From positions 1 to 64,000 of the forward strand of contig NZ_JBHRSK010000016.1 in the NCBI RefSeq assembly GCF_042643245.1: a stretch of DNA of 64,000 nt. The letters are read 5' to 3'. Positions 25,168 through 35,462 of this stretch are shown here, piece by piece. Position 1 is the first letter of the stretch, and each line of letters starts with the position of its first letter. The notes beneath the pieces were generated by a model that was given only the letters and a program-made list of their open reading frames with translations, was not told the origin of the DNA and searched no databases. The stretch comes from Acidimangrovimonas pyrenivorans (lineage in GTDB: Bacteria; Pseudomonadota; Alphaproteobacteria; Rhodobacterales; Rhodobacteraceae). Position numbers and translations under genes: made by a program.

Positions 25168-26487
25168 TCAGCTGTGGTAGGCCGCTTCGCCATGCGAGCT
25201 GAGGTCGAGACCTTCGCGCTCGGCATCGCTGTCGACCCGCAGGCCGGTGATCGCCTTGGTGATGTAGATCAGGATCAGCGAGCCGACGCCCGACCACACC
25301 AGGGTGACCAGGACCGCCTTGATCTGGACCATGACCTGGGCCGCCATGCCGCCGTTCTCGACGACGAAGCCGGTGCCGCCCAGCGACGGGGCGCAGAGGA
25401 TGCCGGTCATGACAGCGCCGACGATGCCGCCGATGCCGTGGACGCCGAAGACGTCGAGGCTGTCGTCATAGCCGAACTTCGACTTCACGGTGGTGACGAA
25501 GAAGTAGCAGACCGGCGAGACGATCAGGCCGAGGACGACCGCGCCGACCGGGCCGGTGGTGCCGCAGGCCGGGGTGATGGCGACCAGGCCGGCAACGATG
25601 CCCGAGGCCGCGCCCAGACCCGACGCCTTGCCGCGGGTGACCGCTTCCACGATCGACCAGCTCAGCGCCGCGGCGGCGGTGGCGACGAAGGTGTTCAGCA
25701 GCGGCAGGGCGGCGCCGGCGGTCGCTTCGAGGTTCGAACCGGCGTTGAAGCCGAACCAGCCGACCCACAGCATCGCGGCGCCGACCATGGTCAGGGTCAT
25801 CGAGTGCGGGGCCATGTTGTCCTTGCCGAAGCCGATCCGCGGGCCGATCACGATGGCGACCACCAGCGCGGCGATACCGGCGTTGATGTGCACCACGGTG
25901 CCGCCGGCGAAGTCGATCGCGCCCCAGTCGAGGACCAGACCGCCCGTGCCCCAGACCATGTGGGCGATCGGGAAGTAGACGAAGGTCACCCAGAGCGCGC
26001 TGAACAGCAGCACGGCCGAGAGCTTGATGCGCTCGACGAAGGCGCCGACGATCAGCGCCGGGGTGATGGCCGCGAAGGTCATCTGGAAGGCGATGAACAC
26101 GTATTCGGGCAGCTTGTAGCCGTCCGAGAAGGTATCGGCGAGCGAGTCCGGCGTCACCCCGGCCAGGAAGACCTTGCTCAGGCCGCCCCAGAGCAGGCCT
26201 TCACCGCCGAAGGCCATCGAGTAGCCGTAGATCACCCAGATCACCATCACCATCGAGGCGATCAGGGTACATTGCATCAGCACCGACAGCATGTTCTTGG
26301 CGCGCACGAGGCCGCCGTAGAACAGCGCCAGGCCGGGCACGATCATGAACAGGACCAGCAGGCTGGCCGTCATCATCCACGCGACGTCGCCCTTGTCGAC
26401 GACCGGGGCCGCGTCCTCGGCGAGCGCCGGAAGGGCCACCATCGCGGCGGTCGCCGCAAGGCCCAGGGTTTTCTTGATATTCGCCAT
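25168..26487 (-). CDS. amtB: Ammonium transporter
   Basis: Trimeric inner-membrane ammonium channel/transporter, 439 aa. A cleavable N-terminal signal (LGLAATAAMVALPALAED) is followed by eleven membrane segments. Conserved elements are visible: MVPGLALFYGGLVRAKNMLS, the twin-histidine regions (first His in VVHINAGIAAL, second in FGVHGIGGIVGA) and VGWFGFNAGS. The C-terminal cytoplasmic tail (GLRVDSDAEREGLDLSSHGE) is the PII-binding region of the family. It lies 32 bases downstream of glnK, the standard glnK-amtB operon, in which GlnK blocks AmtB when nitrogen is plentiful. Confidence 0.97.
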   Translation of the reverse strand: MANIKKTLGLAATAAMVALPALAEDAAPVVDKGDVAWMMTASLLVLFMIVPGLALFYGGLVRAKNMLSVLMQCTLIASMVMVIWVIYGYSMAFGGEGLLWGGLSKVFLAGVTPDSLADTFSDGYKLPEYVFIAFQMTFAAITPALIVGAFVERIKLSAVLLFSALWVTFVYFPIAHMVWGTGGLVLDWGAIDFAGGTVVHINAGIAALVVAIVIGPRIGFGKDNMAPHSMTLTMVGAAMLWVGWFGFNAGSNLEATAGAALPLLNTFVATAAAALSWSIVEAVTRGKASGLGAASGIVAGLVAITPACGTTGPVGAVVLGLIVSPVCYFFVTTVKSKFGYDDSLDVFGVHGIGGIVGAVMTGILCAPSLGGTGFVVENGGMAAQVMVQIKAVLVTLVWSGVGSLILIYITKAITGLRVDSDAEREGLDLSSHGEAAYHS

Positions 26488-26519
26488 TGTCGTTTTCTCT
26501 CTTCCCTAGAGCTTCCGCG

Positions 26520-26858
26520 TCAGAGCGCGTCGTCGTTGGTTTCGCCGGTCCGCACGCGGACCGCCTGGGCCACGTCGAGCACGAAGATCTTGCCGTCGCC
26601 GATCTTGTCGGTCTTGGCCGCCTTCTGGATCGTGTCGACCACCTGGTCGGCCAGGCCGTCGCTGACCACGATCTCGAGCTTGACTTTGGGGACGAAATTC
26701 ACGGCGTATTCGGCGCCGCGATAGATTTCGGTGTGACCGGATTGCGAGCCGAAGCCCTTGATTTCAGTCACCATCATGCCGCGCACGCCGATGGAGGTGA
26801 GTGCTTCGCGCACCTCCTCGAGCTTGAACGGCTTGATTGCTGCAATGATGAGTTTCAC
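26520..26858 (-). CDS. glnK: Nitrogen regulatory protein P-II (GlnK)
   Basis: 112-aa trimeric PII signal protein sensing 2-oxoglutarate, ATP/ADP and glutamine status. The T-loop contains Tyr 51 in EIYRGAEYAVNFVPK, the uridylylation site, and the Walker-like TGxIGDGKIF region is present as TDKIGDGKIFVLDV. It is the first gene of glnK-amtB and should control AmtB activity directly. The promoter region holds an 11-bp-phased repeat (26986-27005). Whether this copy is called glnK or glnB depends on context; linkage to amtB argues for glnK. Confidence 0.95.
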   Translation of the reverse strand: MKLIIAAIKPFKLEEVREALTSIGVRGMMVTEIKGFGSQSGHTEIYRGAEYAVNFVPKVKLEIVVSDGLADQVVDTIQKAAKTDKIGDGKIFVLDVAQAVRVRTGETNDDAL

Positions 26859-26985
26859 TGTGCGTTACCTTTCCGGTTGGCAATTCATCGGACGGTTCTG
26901 AGGGTGCCCACGCCAAGAAGAAGGGCGGGTTCGAAGGCACAGAACAAGCTGTTGAAGGCGAATCCGTCAGGCAGGATCGGTCATA

Positions 26986-27005
26986 TTTGCACAATTTTTG
27001 CACAA
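26986..27005. promoter_or_regulatory. Direct repeat in the glnK upstream region
   Basis: TTTGCACAA occurs twice, at 26986-26994 and 26997-27005, eleven bases apart, so both copies face the same side of the helix. Each contains TGCAC, the half-site core known for NtrC, but the arrangement is direct rather than the usual inverted one. It may be an activator site for nitrogen control; no clear sigma-54 promoter was found. Confidence 0.4.
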
Positions 27006-27149
27006 CTGATCTCTGATGGTGAAAAAATGGGCAAGAACAAAACCGAATCGTGACGGCTTCGCGCTCCACATTTCCGTGCAGGCAAGGTAGTCTGCGCCCA
27101 AAGGGGGCAAGAACTCCCGGCGAGCGGCACGGAACAGGCGCGTCAGGAC

Positions 27150-29369
<2,220 letters not shown>

Positions 29370-29436
29370 AACTTGCCTTGCCCCTTCTCGGGCCTCGTCG
29401 CGTCAGCGCGGCAAGGCCCGGAGATTCGGCGCGCCG

Positions 29437-30042
29437 TCAGCCCGCCGTTTTCAGATCGGAAATCAGCGCGTCGAGATTGCCGCGCCGCTTGTCGAGCATC
29501 GCGCCGATCTCGGTGCGCTCGGTCGCCAGCATGTTCACGCCGTCGATGATGATGTTGAAGAACAGGTCGCGGCCGCTCTTGTCCGAGACATGCCAGCGCA
29601 GGTCGAACGGCGCCTCGCCGCGCAGCTTGGCGATCGAGGTCACTTCGTAGAAGCTCTTGACCGGGCGGGCGCCCGTCACCTCGATCTCGCCGCCGATGAA
29701 TTCGCGGAACCGCTTGCCGTACTTGCGCGAGATATAGCCGCGGAACGCGGTGGTGAAGGCGTTCATCTGGGCCCGGTTGGCCCGGCGCGCGGCCACGCCC
29801 AGCGCCGAGCGGGCGATCACCGGCACATCGGCGTATTTGGCGAAGATCCTCTCGAAATCGCCGAACATGCGGTTCTCGGATTCGCCCGAGTTGATGACGC
29901 GGTTGATCTCGTTGACCAGGCGGCCGATCAGGTCGCGCGCCTGGGCGGTGTTCAGCGCGCTGGCCGGGCCGGCCAGCGCCATAACCGCCGTGCCGGACAG
30001 CAGGCCGGCCACAACCGAGCGGCGGGAAATGTCATTGCGCAT
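29437..30042 (-). CDS. mlaC: MlaC/Ttg2D-family phospholipid-binding protein
   Basis: Periplasmic carrier that moves phospholipids between the outer-membrane MlaA complex and the inner-membrane Mla ABC transporter. The 201-aa protein has an N-terminal twin-arginine type signal (ISRRSVVAGLLSGTAVMALA), then the MlaC domain with FAKYADVPVIARSALG, FRGYISRKYGKRFREF and a C-terminal IIIDGVNMLATERTEIGAML. The start at 30042 has GAGG six bases upstream and lies inside the end of mlaA (11-base overlap), so both are co-translated. The Mla ABC genes are not in the window. Confidence 0.9.
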   Translation of the reverse strand: MRNDISRRSVVAGLLSGTAVMALAGPASALNTAQARDLIGRLVNEINRVINSGESENRMFGDFERIFAKYADVPVIARSALGVAARRANRAQMNAFTTAFRGYISRKYGKRFREFIGGEIEVTGARPVKSFYEVTSIAKLRGEAPFDLRWHVSDKSGRDLFFNIIIDGVNMLATERTEIGAMLDKRRGNLDALISDLKTAG

Positions 30043-30811
30043 AGGGGTCCTCATAGGGATCGAAATAGGTGTCGGGGGCCGCTATGCCAAGCTCGTAATG
30101 CCGGTTCTGCAGATACAGAAGCCGCGCCTGCGCATAACCGTCCGCACTGTCGTACAATATGGAATCGACCGTATCAGAAAACCGGTAGCGATCACCGACT
30201 TTTGAGGCGACCTTGGCGCCCAGCGCCACGTCCTGCTCGGTGCCGTTCAGCGCGAAATTGAGCGGGTTCATCGCCATGTCGACGATGGTGCCGGCGAAGT
30301 CGCGCTCGGTCGATGGCCCCAGCAGCGGCAATTCGAGATAGGCGCCCTCGGGCGCGCCCCAGGCATGCAGCGTCGCGCCGAAATCGGTCTTGGCCGCCGG
30401 CAGGCCCAGCGCCGTGGCCGGATCGAACAGCCCGCCGACGCCGACCGTGCTGTTGATCGCGAAGCGGAAGAGGCTGGCCACGCTCTTGTCGAGCTTGGCC
30501 TGCAGCAGGTTGTTGACCACGTTGCTGGGCTCGTTGAGGTTGGCGGCGAAATGCCCCACCCCCGCGCGCACCGGCTCGGGCAGCACGCCGCCATAGGCCG
30601 AGGAGAGCGGCTTGAGCACCGTCTTGTCGAGGCCGACATTGAAGCGGTGCGCGACCCGGTTGTTGCTCTCGAACGGGTCGTTGATCTTGCCCTTCTCGAC
30701 GGCCGGCGAACAGGCCGACAGCGCCGTAGCCAAAACCAGCACCGCCAGGCCGGCAAGCCGCGGCGACAGGCGGCGGAAGACAGGGTGTCCCGAGGGGCGC
30801 GCGATCCGCAT
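30032..30811 (-). CDS. mlaA: MlaA/VacJ-family lipoprotein
   Basis: Outer-membrane lipoprotein that removes misplaced phospholipids from the outer leaflet. The 259-aa protein has a signal with lipobox LSAC (residues 31-34), followed by NDPFESNNRVAHRFNVGLD, a family signature, NEPSNVVNNLLQAK, and RFAINSTVGVGGLFDPA with the helix that forms the channel ridge. A tyrosine-rich tail (FDPYEDPYAQ) follows. It is the first gene of a two-gene mlaA-mlaC unit on the minus strand and is divergent from the type I secretion genes. Confidence 0.95.
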   Translation of the reverse strand: MRIARPSGHPVFRRLSPRLAGLAVLVLATALSACSPAVEKGKINDPFESNNRVAHRFNVGLDKTVLKPLSSAYGGVLPEPVRAGVGHFAANLNEPSNVVNNLLQAKLDKSVASLFRFAINSTVGVGGLFDPATALGLPAAKTDFGATLHAWGAPEGAYLELPLLGPSTERDFAGTIVDMAMNPLNFALNGTEQDVALGAKVASKVGDRYRFSDTVDSILYDSADGYAQARLLYLQNRHYELGIAAPDTYFDPYEDPYAQ

Positions 30812-30966
30812 AGCTAGTTCTTCCCGCAGTTGTTGCGACCGAATTTTGCCCTTGAGGCGCTGGTGGCCATGGTTACGATGCTAGGAAGGTGATATCAACC
30901 GGCTGCGCGGCGCCAGCGCGTCGCACGGATCATTTGAACGAGAATACATAGGTTGGATTCTCCGGC

Positions 30967-32703
30967 ATGAGCAGAAGTGAGACTGCGAAAGGGCGGGCCG
31001 AGCTGAGCGCCGCCCGGAACGAAAGCCGCATGCTGTTCGCGGCCGTTTTTATTTTCAGCATATTCGTCAACATCCTCATGCTGACTGGCCCGCTCTACAT
31101 GTTGCAGGTCTACGACCGGGTGATCGGCAGCCGCTCGCAGGAAACGCTGGTGGCGCTGACGGTGCTGATCGCCTTCCTGTTCGCGATGATGGGCCTGCTC
31201 GACTATGCCCGCGGCCGGGTCATGGCCCGGGCCGGGGCGCGGTTCCAGGACCGGCTCGACCGGCGGGTCTTCGCCGCGGCAATCCAACGCACCACCACCC
31301 GGCCCAACGACCCGGTGGCGATGGCGGCGCAGCGCGATCTCGAATCGATCCAGCGCCTGATCACCTCTCCGGTGCTGCTGGCGGTCTGCGACATTCCCTG
31401 GACCCCGTTCTTCATCGCCGCGATCTTCATGTTCCACACCTATCTCGGCGTGCTGGCGATCCTTGGCGGGGTGCTGCTGGTCCTGATCACCCTGCTCAAC
31501 CAGTCGACCACCCGGCGGGCGATGGCCGACGCCAATACCGCCTCGCTCAAGGCCGACCAGTTCGCCGAGCAGATCAAGGCGGAATCCGAGGCGGTGCAGA
31601 GCCTGGGCATGCGCGGGTCGAGCTTCGACCGCTGGCAGCTGGCGCGGGGCAAGGCGCTGGCCGAGACGATCCGGGTCGCCGATCGCGGCGGCGCCTATAC
31701 CACGCTGACCAAGACCTTCCGGCTGTTCCTGCAATCGGGCATGCTGGGCATGGGCGCCTACCTGGTGCTGCAGGGCCAGCTCTCGCCCGGGGCGATGATC
31801 GCCGGCTCGATCCTGCTCGGCCGGGCGCTGGCGCCGATCGAGATGGCGATCGGGCAATGGAGCCTGGTGCAGCGCGCCCAGGAAGGCTGGGGCCGGCTGT
31901 CCGAGCTGCTCAGCCGGGTGCCCGACGAACCGGCGCGGACGCCGCTGCCGCGGCCCAAGGCGGCGCTCGACGTCCAGCAGGTGACCGTGATCCCGCCGGG
32001 CGAGCAGCAGGCGGCGCTGCGCATGGTCAGTTTCCGGCTCGACCCCGGCCAGGCGCTGGGCGTCATCGGCCCGTCCGGCGCCGGCAAGTCGACCCTTGCC
32101 CGGGCGCTGACCGGCGTCTGGCGCCCGGCCGGCGGCAAGGTCCGGCTCGACGGCGCCTCGCTCGACCAGTACGACCCGGATGTGCTGGGCAGCTATATCG
32201 GCTACCTGCCCCAGCGGGTGACGCTGTTCGAGGGCACCATCGCCGAGAACATCGCCCGGCTGAATACCGCGCCCGATCACGCCAAGGTCGTCGAGGCCGC
32301 CAAGAAATCGGCCGCCCATGACATGATCGTGCGCCTGCCCCAGGGCTACGACACCAAGGTCTCGGCCCTGGGCGGCCGGCTGTCGGGCGGCCAGATCCAG
32401 CGCGTCGGCCTGGCCCGGGCGATGTATGGCGACCCGGTGATCCTGGTGCTGGACGAACCCAACTCGAACCTCGACAACGAGGGCTCGATGGCGCTCAACT
32501 CCGCGATCCGGCAGATGAAGGCCGAGGGCAAGTCGGTGCTGATCATGGCCCACCGCCCCGCCGCGATCCAGGAATGCGACCTGCTGCTGGTGCTCGAGGA
32601 CGGCGCCCGCCGCGCCTTCGGCCCGCGCGACCAGGTCCTGCGCGAGATGGTCCAGAACCATGCCGAGATCGTCAAGAGCAGCGGCCCCGGAGGCGTTTCA
32701 TGA
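30967..32703 (+). CDS. Type I secretion ABC permease/ATPase (PrtD type)
   Basis: Inner-membrane ABC half-transporter of a type I secretion system, 578 aa. The N-terminal half has about six membrane helices (starting AAVFIFSIFVNILMLTGPLY) and no C39 peptidase or C39-like domain, fitting the PrtD subgroup. The nucleotide-binding domain has Walker A GPSGAGKS at about 368-375, signature LSGGQIQRVGLARAM at about 472-486, and Walker B VILVLDEP near 493. Its stop overlaps the adaptor start (ATGA, 32700-32703). Substrates of such systems are usually RTX-type proteins with C-terminal signals; none is encoded nearby. Confidence 0.93.
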   Translation: MSRSETAKGRAELSAARNESRMLFAAVFIFSIFVNILMLTGPLYMLQVYDRVIGSRSQETLVALTVLIAFLFAMMGLLDYARGRVMARAGARFQDRLDRRVFAAAIQRTTTRPNDPVAMAAQRDLESIQRLITSPVLLAVCDIPWTPFFIAAIFMFHTYLGVLAILGGVLLVLITLLNQSTTRRAMADANTASLKADQFAEQIKAESEAVQSLGMRGSSFDRWQLARGKALAETIRVADRGGAYTTLTKTFRLFLQSGMLGMGAYLVLQGQLSPGAMIAGSILLGRALAPIEMAIGQWSLVQRAQEGWGRLSELLSRVPDEPARTPLPRPKAALDVQQVTVIPPGEQQAALRMVSFRLDPGQALGVIGPSGAGKSTLARALTGVWRPAGGKVRLDGASLDQYDPDVLGSYIGYLPQRVTLFEGTIAENIARLNTAPDHAKVVEAAKKSAAHDMIVRLPQGYDTKVSALGGRLSGGQIQRVGLARAMYGDPVILVLDEPNSNLDNEGSMALNSAIRQMKAEGKSVLIMAHRPAAIQECDLLLVLEDGARRAFGPRDQVLREMVQNHAEIVKSSGPGGVS

Positions 32704-33998
32704 GTAAGAGTAACTGGTCGGCGCGCCTGCCCCTTCTGGTCGGCTTTTTCGCGCTTGTCCTGCTGCTGGGCGGCTTCGGCAGCTGGGCGGTGATGAGCCG
32801 CCTGTCCGGCGCCGTCGTCGCCCCCGGCCTGATCGAGGTCTCCGAGAACCGCCAGGTGGTGCAGCATCCCGATGGCGGGGTGGTCGATAAGGTTCTGGTC
32901 AAGGAAGGCGACCGCGTCGAGGCCGGGCAGCGGCTGATCGTCCTCGACGGCTCGCTGCTGCGCTCGGAACTGACCATCGTCGAAAACCAGTTCTACGAGA
33001 TCCTCGCCCGCCGCGGCCGGCTCGAGGCCGAGCGCGACGGCGCCACCAAGATCGCCTTCCCCGAAGAACTCGGGGAGGCGGCCCGGGTGCATCCCGCCGT
33101 CTCGACGATGATGGACGGCCAGGTCCGGCTGTTCGAGGCCCGCAACCAGTCGCAGCAGCGCCAGACCGACCAGCTGCACAAGCGGCGCGAGCAGATCAAG
33201 AGCCAGGTGGCCGGCATCGACGCCCAGCGCGACGCGCTCAAGACCCAGCTCGACCTGATCCGCGAGGAACTGAAGACCCAGCAGGACCTGCTGTCCAAGG
33301 GCCTGGCCCAGGCGACGCGGGTGCTGGCCCTGGAACGCGAGGAGGCGCGGCTGCGCGGCCTGGTGGGCGAGCTGACCGCCAACCGGGCCGAGGCCGACGG
33401 CAAGATCACCGAGATCGACATCGAGATCCTCAAGCTCGGCACCAGCCGGCGCGAGGAGGCGATCACCCAGCTGCGCGACCTCGGCTATCGCGAGCTGGAA
33501 CTGGCCGAGCGCCGCCGCTCGCTGGGCGAAAAGCTCGACCGGCTCGACATCCGCGCGCCGGTCTCGGGCATCGTCTACGGCCTGACGGTGACGACGCCGC
33601 GCTCGGTGATCCGGGCCGCCGAGCCGATCATGTATATCGTGCCCCAGGACCGGCCGCTGGTGATCTCGGCCCAGGTTTCGCCGATCCACATCGACGAGGT
33701 CCATGTCGGGCAGGAGGTGCGGATTCATTTCTCGGCCTTCAGCAGCCGCTCGACGCCCGAGTTGATGGGCCATATCCAGGTGATCTCGGCCGATGCCTTC
33801 CAGGACCAGCGCACCCACCGCTCCTATTACCGCGCCCAGATCGTGATCGACAAAGGCCAGCTGGCCCGGCTGGGCGACAAGAAGCTGCTGCCGGGCATGC
33901 CGGTCGAGGCCTTCATCCGCACCGGCGACCGGACGCCGCTGGCCTATCTGCTCAAGCCCTTCACCGACTACCTCAACCGCGCCTTCCGCGAGAATTGA
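32700..33998 (+). CDS. HlyD-family type I secretion adaptor (PrtE type)
   Basis: Periplasmic adaptor of 432 aa linking the ABC exporter to a TolC-like channel. A short cytoplasmic start and one membrane anchor (LPLLVGFFALVLLLGGFGSW) precede the lipoyl half VVQHPDGGVVDKVLVKEGDR, a long alpha-helical hairpin (about residues 150-280, rich in Gln, Arg, Glu, coiled coil), the return half LDIRAPVSGIVYGLTV, and a beta domain ending in MPVEAFIRTGDRTPLAYLLK. It overlaps the ABC gene by four bases, so the two subunits are made in a coupled manner. No outer-membrane component follows. Confidence 0.93.
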   Translation: MSKSNWSARLPLLVGFFALVLLLGGFGSWAVMSRLSGAVVAPGLIEVSENRQVVQHPDGGVVDKVLVKEGDRVEAGQRLIVLDGSLLRSELTIVENQFYEILARRGRLEAERDGATKIAFPEELGEAARVHPAVSTMMDGQVRLFEARNQSQQRQTDQLHKRREQIKSQVAGIDAQRDALKTQLDLIREELKTQQDLLSKGLAQATRVLALEREEARLRGLVGELTANRAEADGKITEIDIEILKLGTSRREEAITQLRDLGYRELELAERRRSLGEKLDRLDIRAPVSGIVYGLTVTTPRSVIRAAEPIMYIVPQDRPLVISAQVSPIHIDEVHVGQEVRIHFSAFSSRSTPELMGHIQVISADAFQDQRTHRSYYRAQIVIDKGQLARLGDKKLLPGMPVEAFIRTGDRTPLAYLLKPFTDYLNRAFREN

Positions 33999-34138
33999 GC
34001 GGGCGCGGGCGCCGCCGTCATCGCGGTGTCACGTCGCTGCCGGATATCCGATCGGGCCTTTCCGACGCCGCGCGCATTGGGTAGCGTCGGCGGCGAAGCG
34101 GCGTCCGCCATATCGGAGCCCGCAAATCGGAGGATGAG

Positions 34139-34603
34139 ATGAGCAACGCGATCGAGGACCGGCTGGCCGAACTGGGCGTCACCCTGCCGGATGCACCGGC
34201 GCCGGCGGCGAATTACGTGCCCTTCGTCAAGATCGGCGACCTGGTCCATGTCTCGGGCCAGATCAGCCAGGGCCCGGACGGGCTGATTACCGGCAAGCTG
34301 GGCGCCGATCTGGATCTCGCCGCCGGGGCCGAGGCCGCGAAACGTTGCGCCATCAGCCTGCTGGCGCAGGTCCGCGCCGCCTGCGACGGCGACCTGTCGC
34401 GGCTGGTCCGCGTCGTCAAGCTGACCGGCTTCGTCAACTCGACCGCCGATTTCACCGATCAGCCCAAGGTCATCAACGGCGCCTCCGACTTCCTGGTCGA
34501 GGCGCTGGGCGAAGCCGGGCGCCACGCCCGCTCGGCCGTCAGCGCCGCGGCCCTGCCGCTGGGCGTCGCGGTCGAGATCGAAGGCATTTTCGAGGTCCGC
34601 TGA
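34139..34603 (+). CDS. RidA family protein (YjgF/YER057c/UK114)
   Basis: 154-aa trimeric enamine/imine deaminase-type protein. Conserved elements are VSGQISQGPDGLITGKLG, the NxAS-like ASDFLVEALGE and the arginine-bearing HARSAVSAAALPLGVAVEIE; this arginine holds the substrate carboxylate in active RidA members. It is a longer RidA subgroup than E. coli RidA (about 128 aa). GGAGGATG precedes the start. Its stop is directly abutted by the ATG of the GDPD gene (34604), so the two are an operon. Confidence 0.9.
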   Translation: MSNAIEDRLAELGVTLPDAPAPAANYVPFVKIGDLVHVSGQISQGPDGLITGKLGADLDLAAGAEAAKRCAISLLAQVRAACDGDLSRLVRVVKLTGFVNSTADFTDQPKVINGASDFLVEALGEAGRHARSAVSAAALPLGVAVEIEGIFEVR

Positions 34604-35395
34604 ATGTCGCTCGAAACCCCTGTCCAGGCCCCGGCCCTGCCCGGCGCCTTCCTCACCCGGCCGATCGCCCATCGCGCCTATCACGACCGCAGCGCCGGCC
34701 GGCCCGAGAACTCGCGCGCCGCGATCCGCGCCGCCGTCGAGGCCGGCTATGGCATCGAGATCGACATCCAGCCCTCGCGCGATGGCATCCCGATGGTGTT
34801 CCACGACTATTCGCTGGAACGCCTGACCGCCGAGACCGGCCCGGTCTGCCAACGCAGTGCGGCCGAGCTGGCGGCCATCCCGCTGATCGGCGCCGAGGAC
34901 GGCATCCCGACGCTGGCCGAGGTGCTGGAGCTGGTCGGCGGCAAGGTGCCGCTGCTGGTCGAGATCAAGGACCAGGACGGCGCCAACGGTCCCGATGTCG
35001 GGCCGCTGGAACAGGCCGTCGCCGGGGTGCTGGCGGGCTATGACGGGCCGCTTGCCGTGATGTCCTTCAACCCGCATGCCATCGCCGCGATGGCCCGGCA
35101 CGCGCCGCATGTCCCGCGCGGCCTGACCACCAGCGCCTACCGGATGGAGCACTGGCTGCTGCTGCCCAAGTCGCGCGCCGACGAGCTGCGGCTGATCCCG
35201 GATTACGACCGGGTCGGCGCCAGCTTCATCAGCCACGAGGCGGCCGATCTCGACAATCCGCGGGTGGCCGAGCTGGCGGCGAAGGGCGCCCATATCCTGT
35301 GCTGGACCATCCGCAGTGCCGAAGCCGAGGCCAAGGCGCGCGAGGTGGCGCAGAACATCACCTTCGAGGATTACCCCGCCGCCTTCCCCGCCTGA
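34604..35395 (+). CDS. Glycerophosphodiester phosphodiesterase family protein
   Basis: 263-aa TIM-barrel hydrolase that would cleave glycerophosphodiesters to glycerol-3-phosphate and an alcohol. Catalytic and metal residues are seen: His-Arg at 23-24 (IAHRAYHDRS), Glu/Asp in GIEIDIQPSRDG (about 52-54), and His-Asp at 67-68 (VFHDYS). The metal-binding LLVEIKDQ glutamate follows. No signal peptide, so it acts in the cytoplasm. It abuts ridA without any gap. Confidence 0.92.
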   Translation: MSLETPVQAPALPGAFLTRPIAHRAYHDRSAGRPENSRAAIRAAVEAGYGIEIDIQPSRDGIPMVFHDYSLERLTAETGPVCQRSAAELAAIPLIGAEDGIPTLAEVLELVGGKVPLLVEIKDQDGANGPDVGPLEQAVAGVLAGYDGPLAVMSFNPHAIAAMARHAPHVPRGLTTSAYRMEHWLLLPKSRADELRLIPDYDRVGASFISHEAADLDNPRVAELAAKGAHILCWTIRSAEAEAKAREVAQNITFEDYPAAFPA

Positions 35396-35462
35396 CCGGG
35401 CCGGCTTGACCTGACCGGGGCGCGACACAGATCCGTCGGGGTTGCGCGAAACCGGAGCCGAG

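Noticed and set aside
29374..29417. Possible terminator after the class A PBP (GCCTTGCC / GGCAAGGC)
   Set aside because: The arms are far apart with a large loop and there is no T-tract, so evidence is too weak to list.
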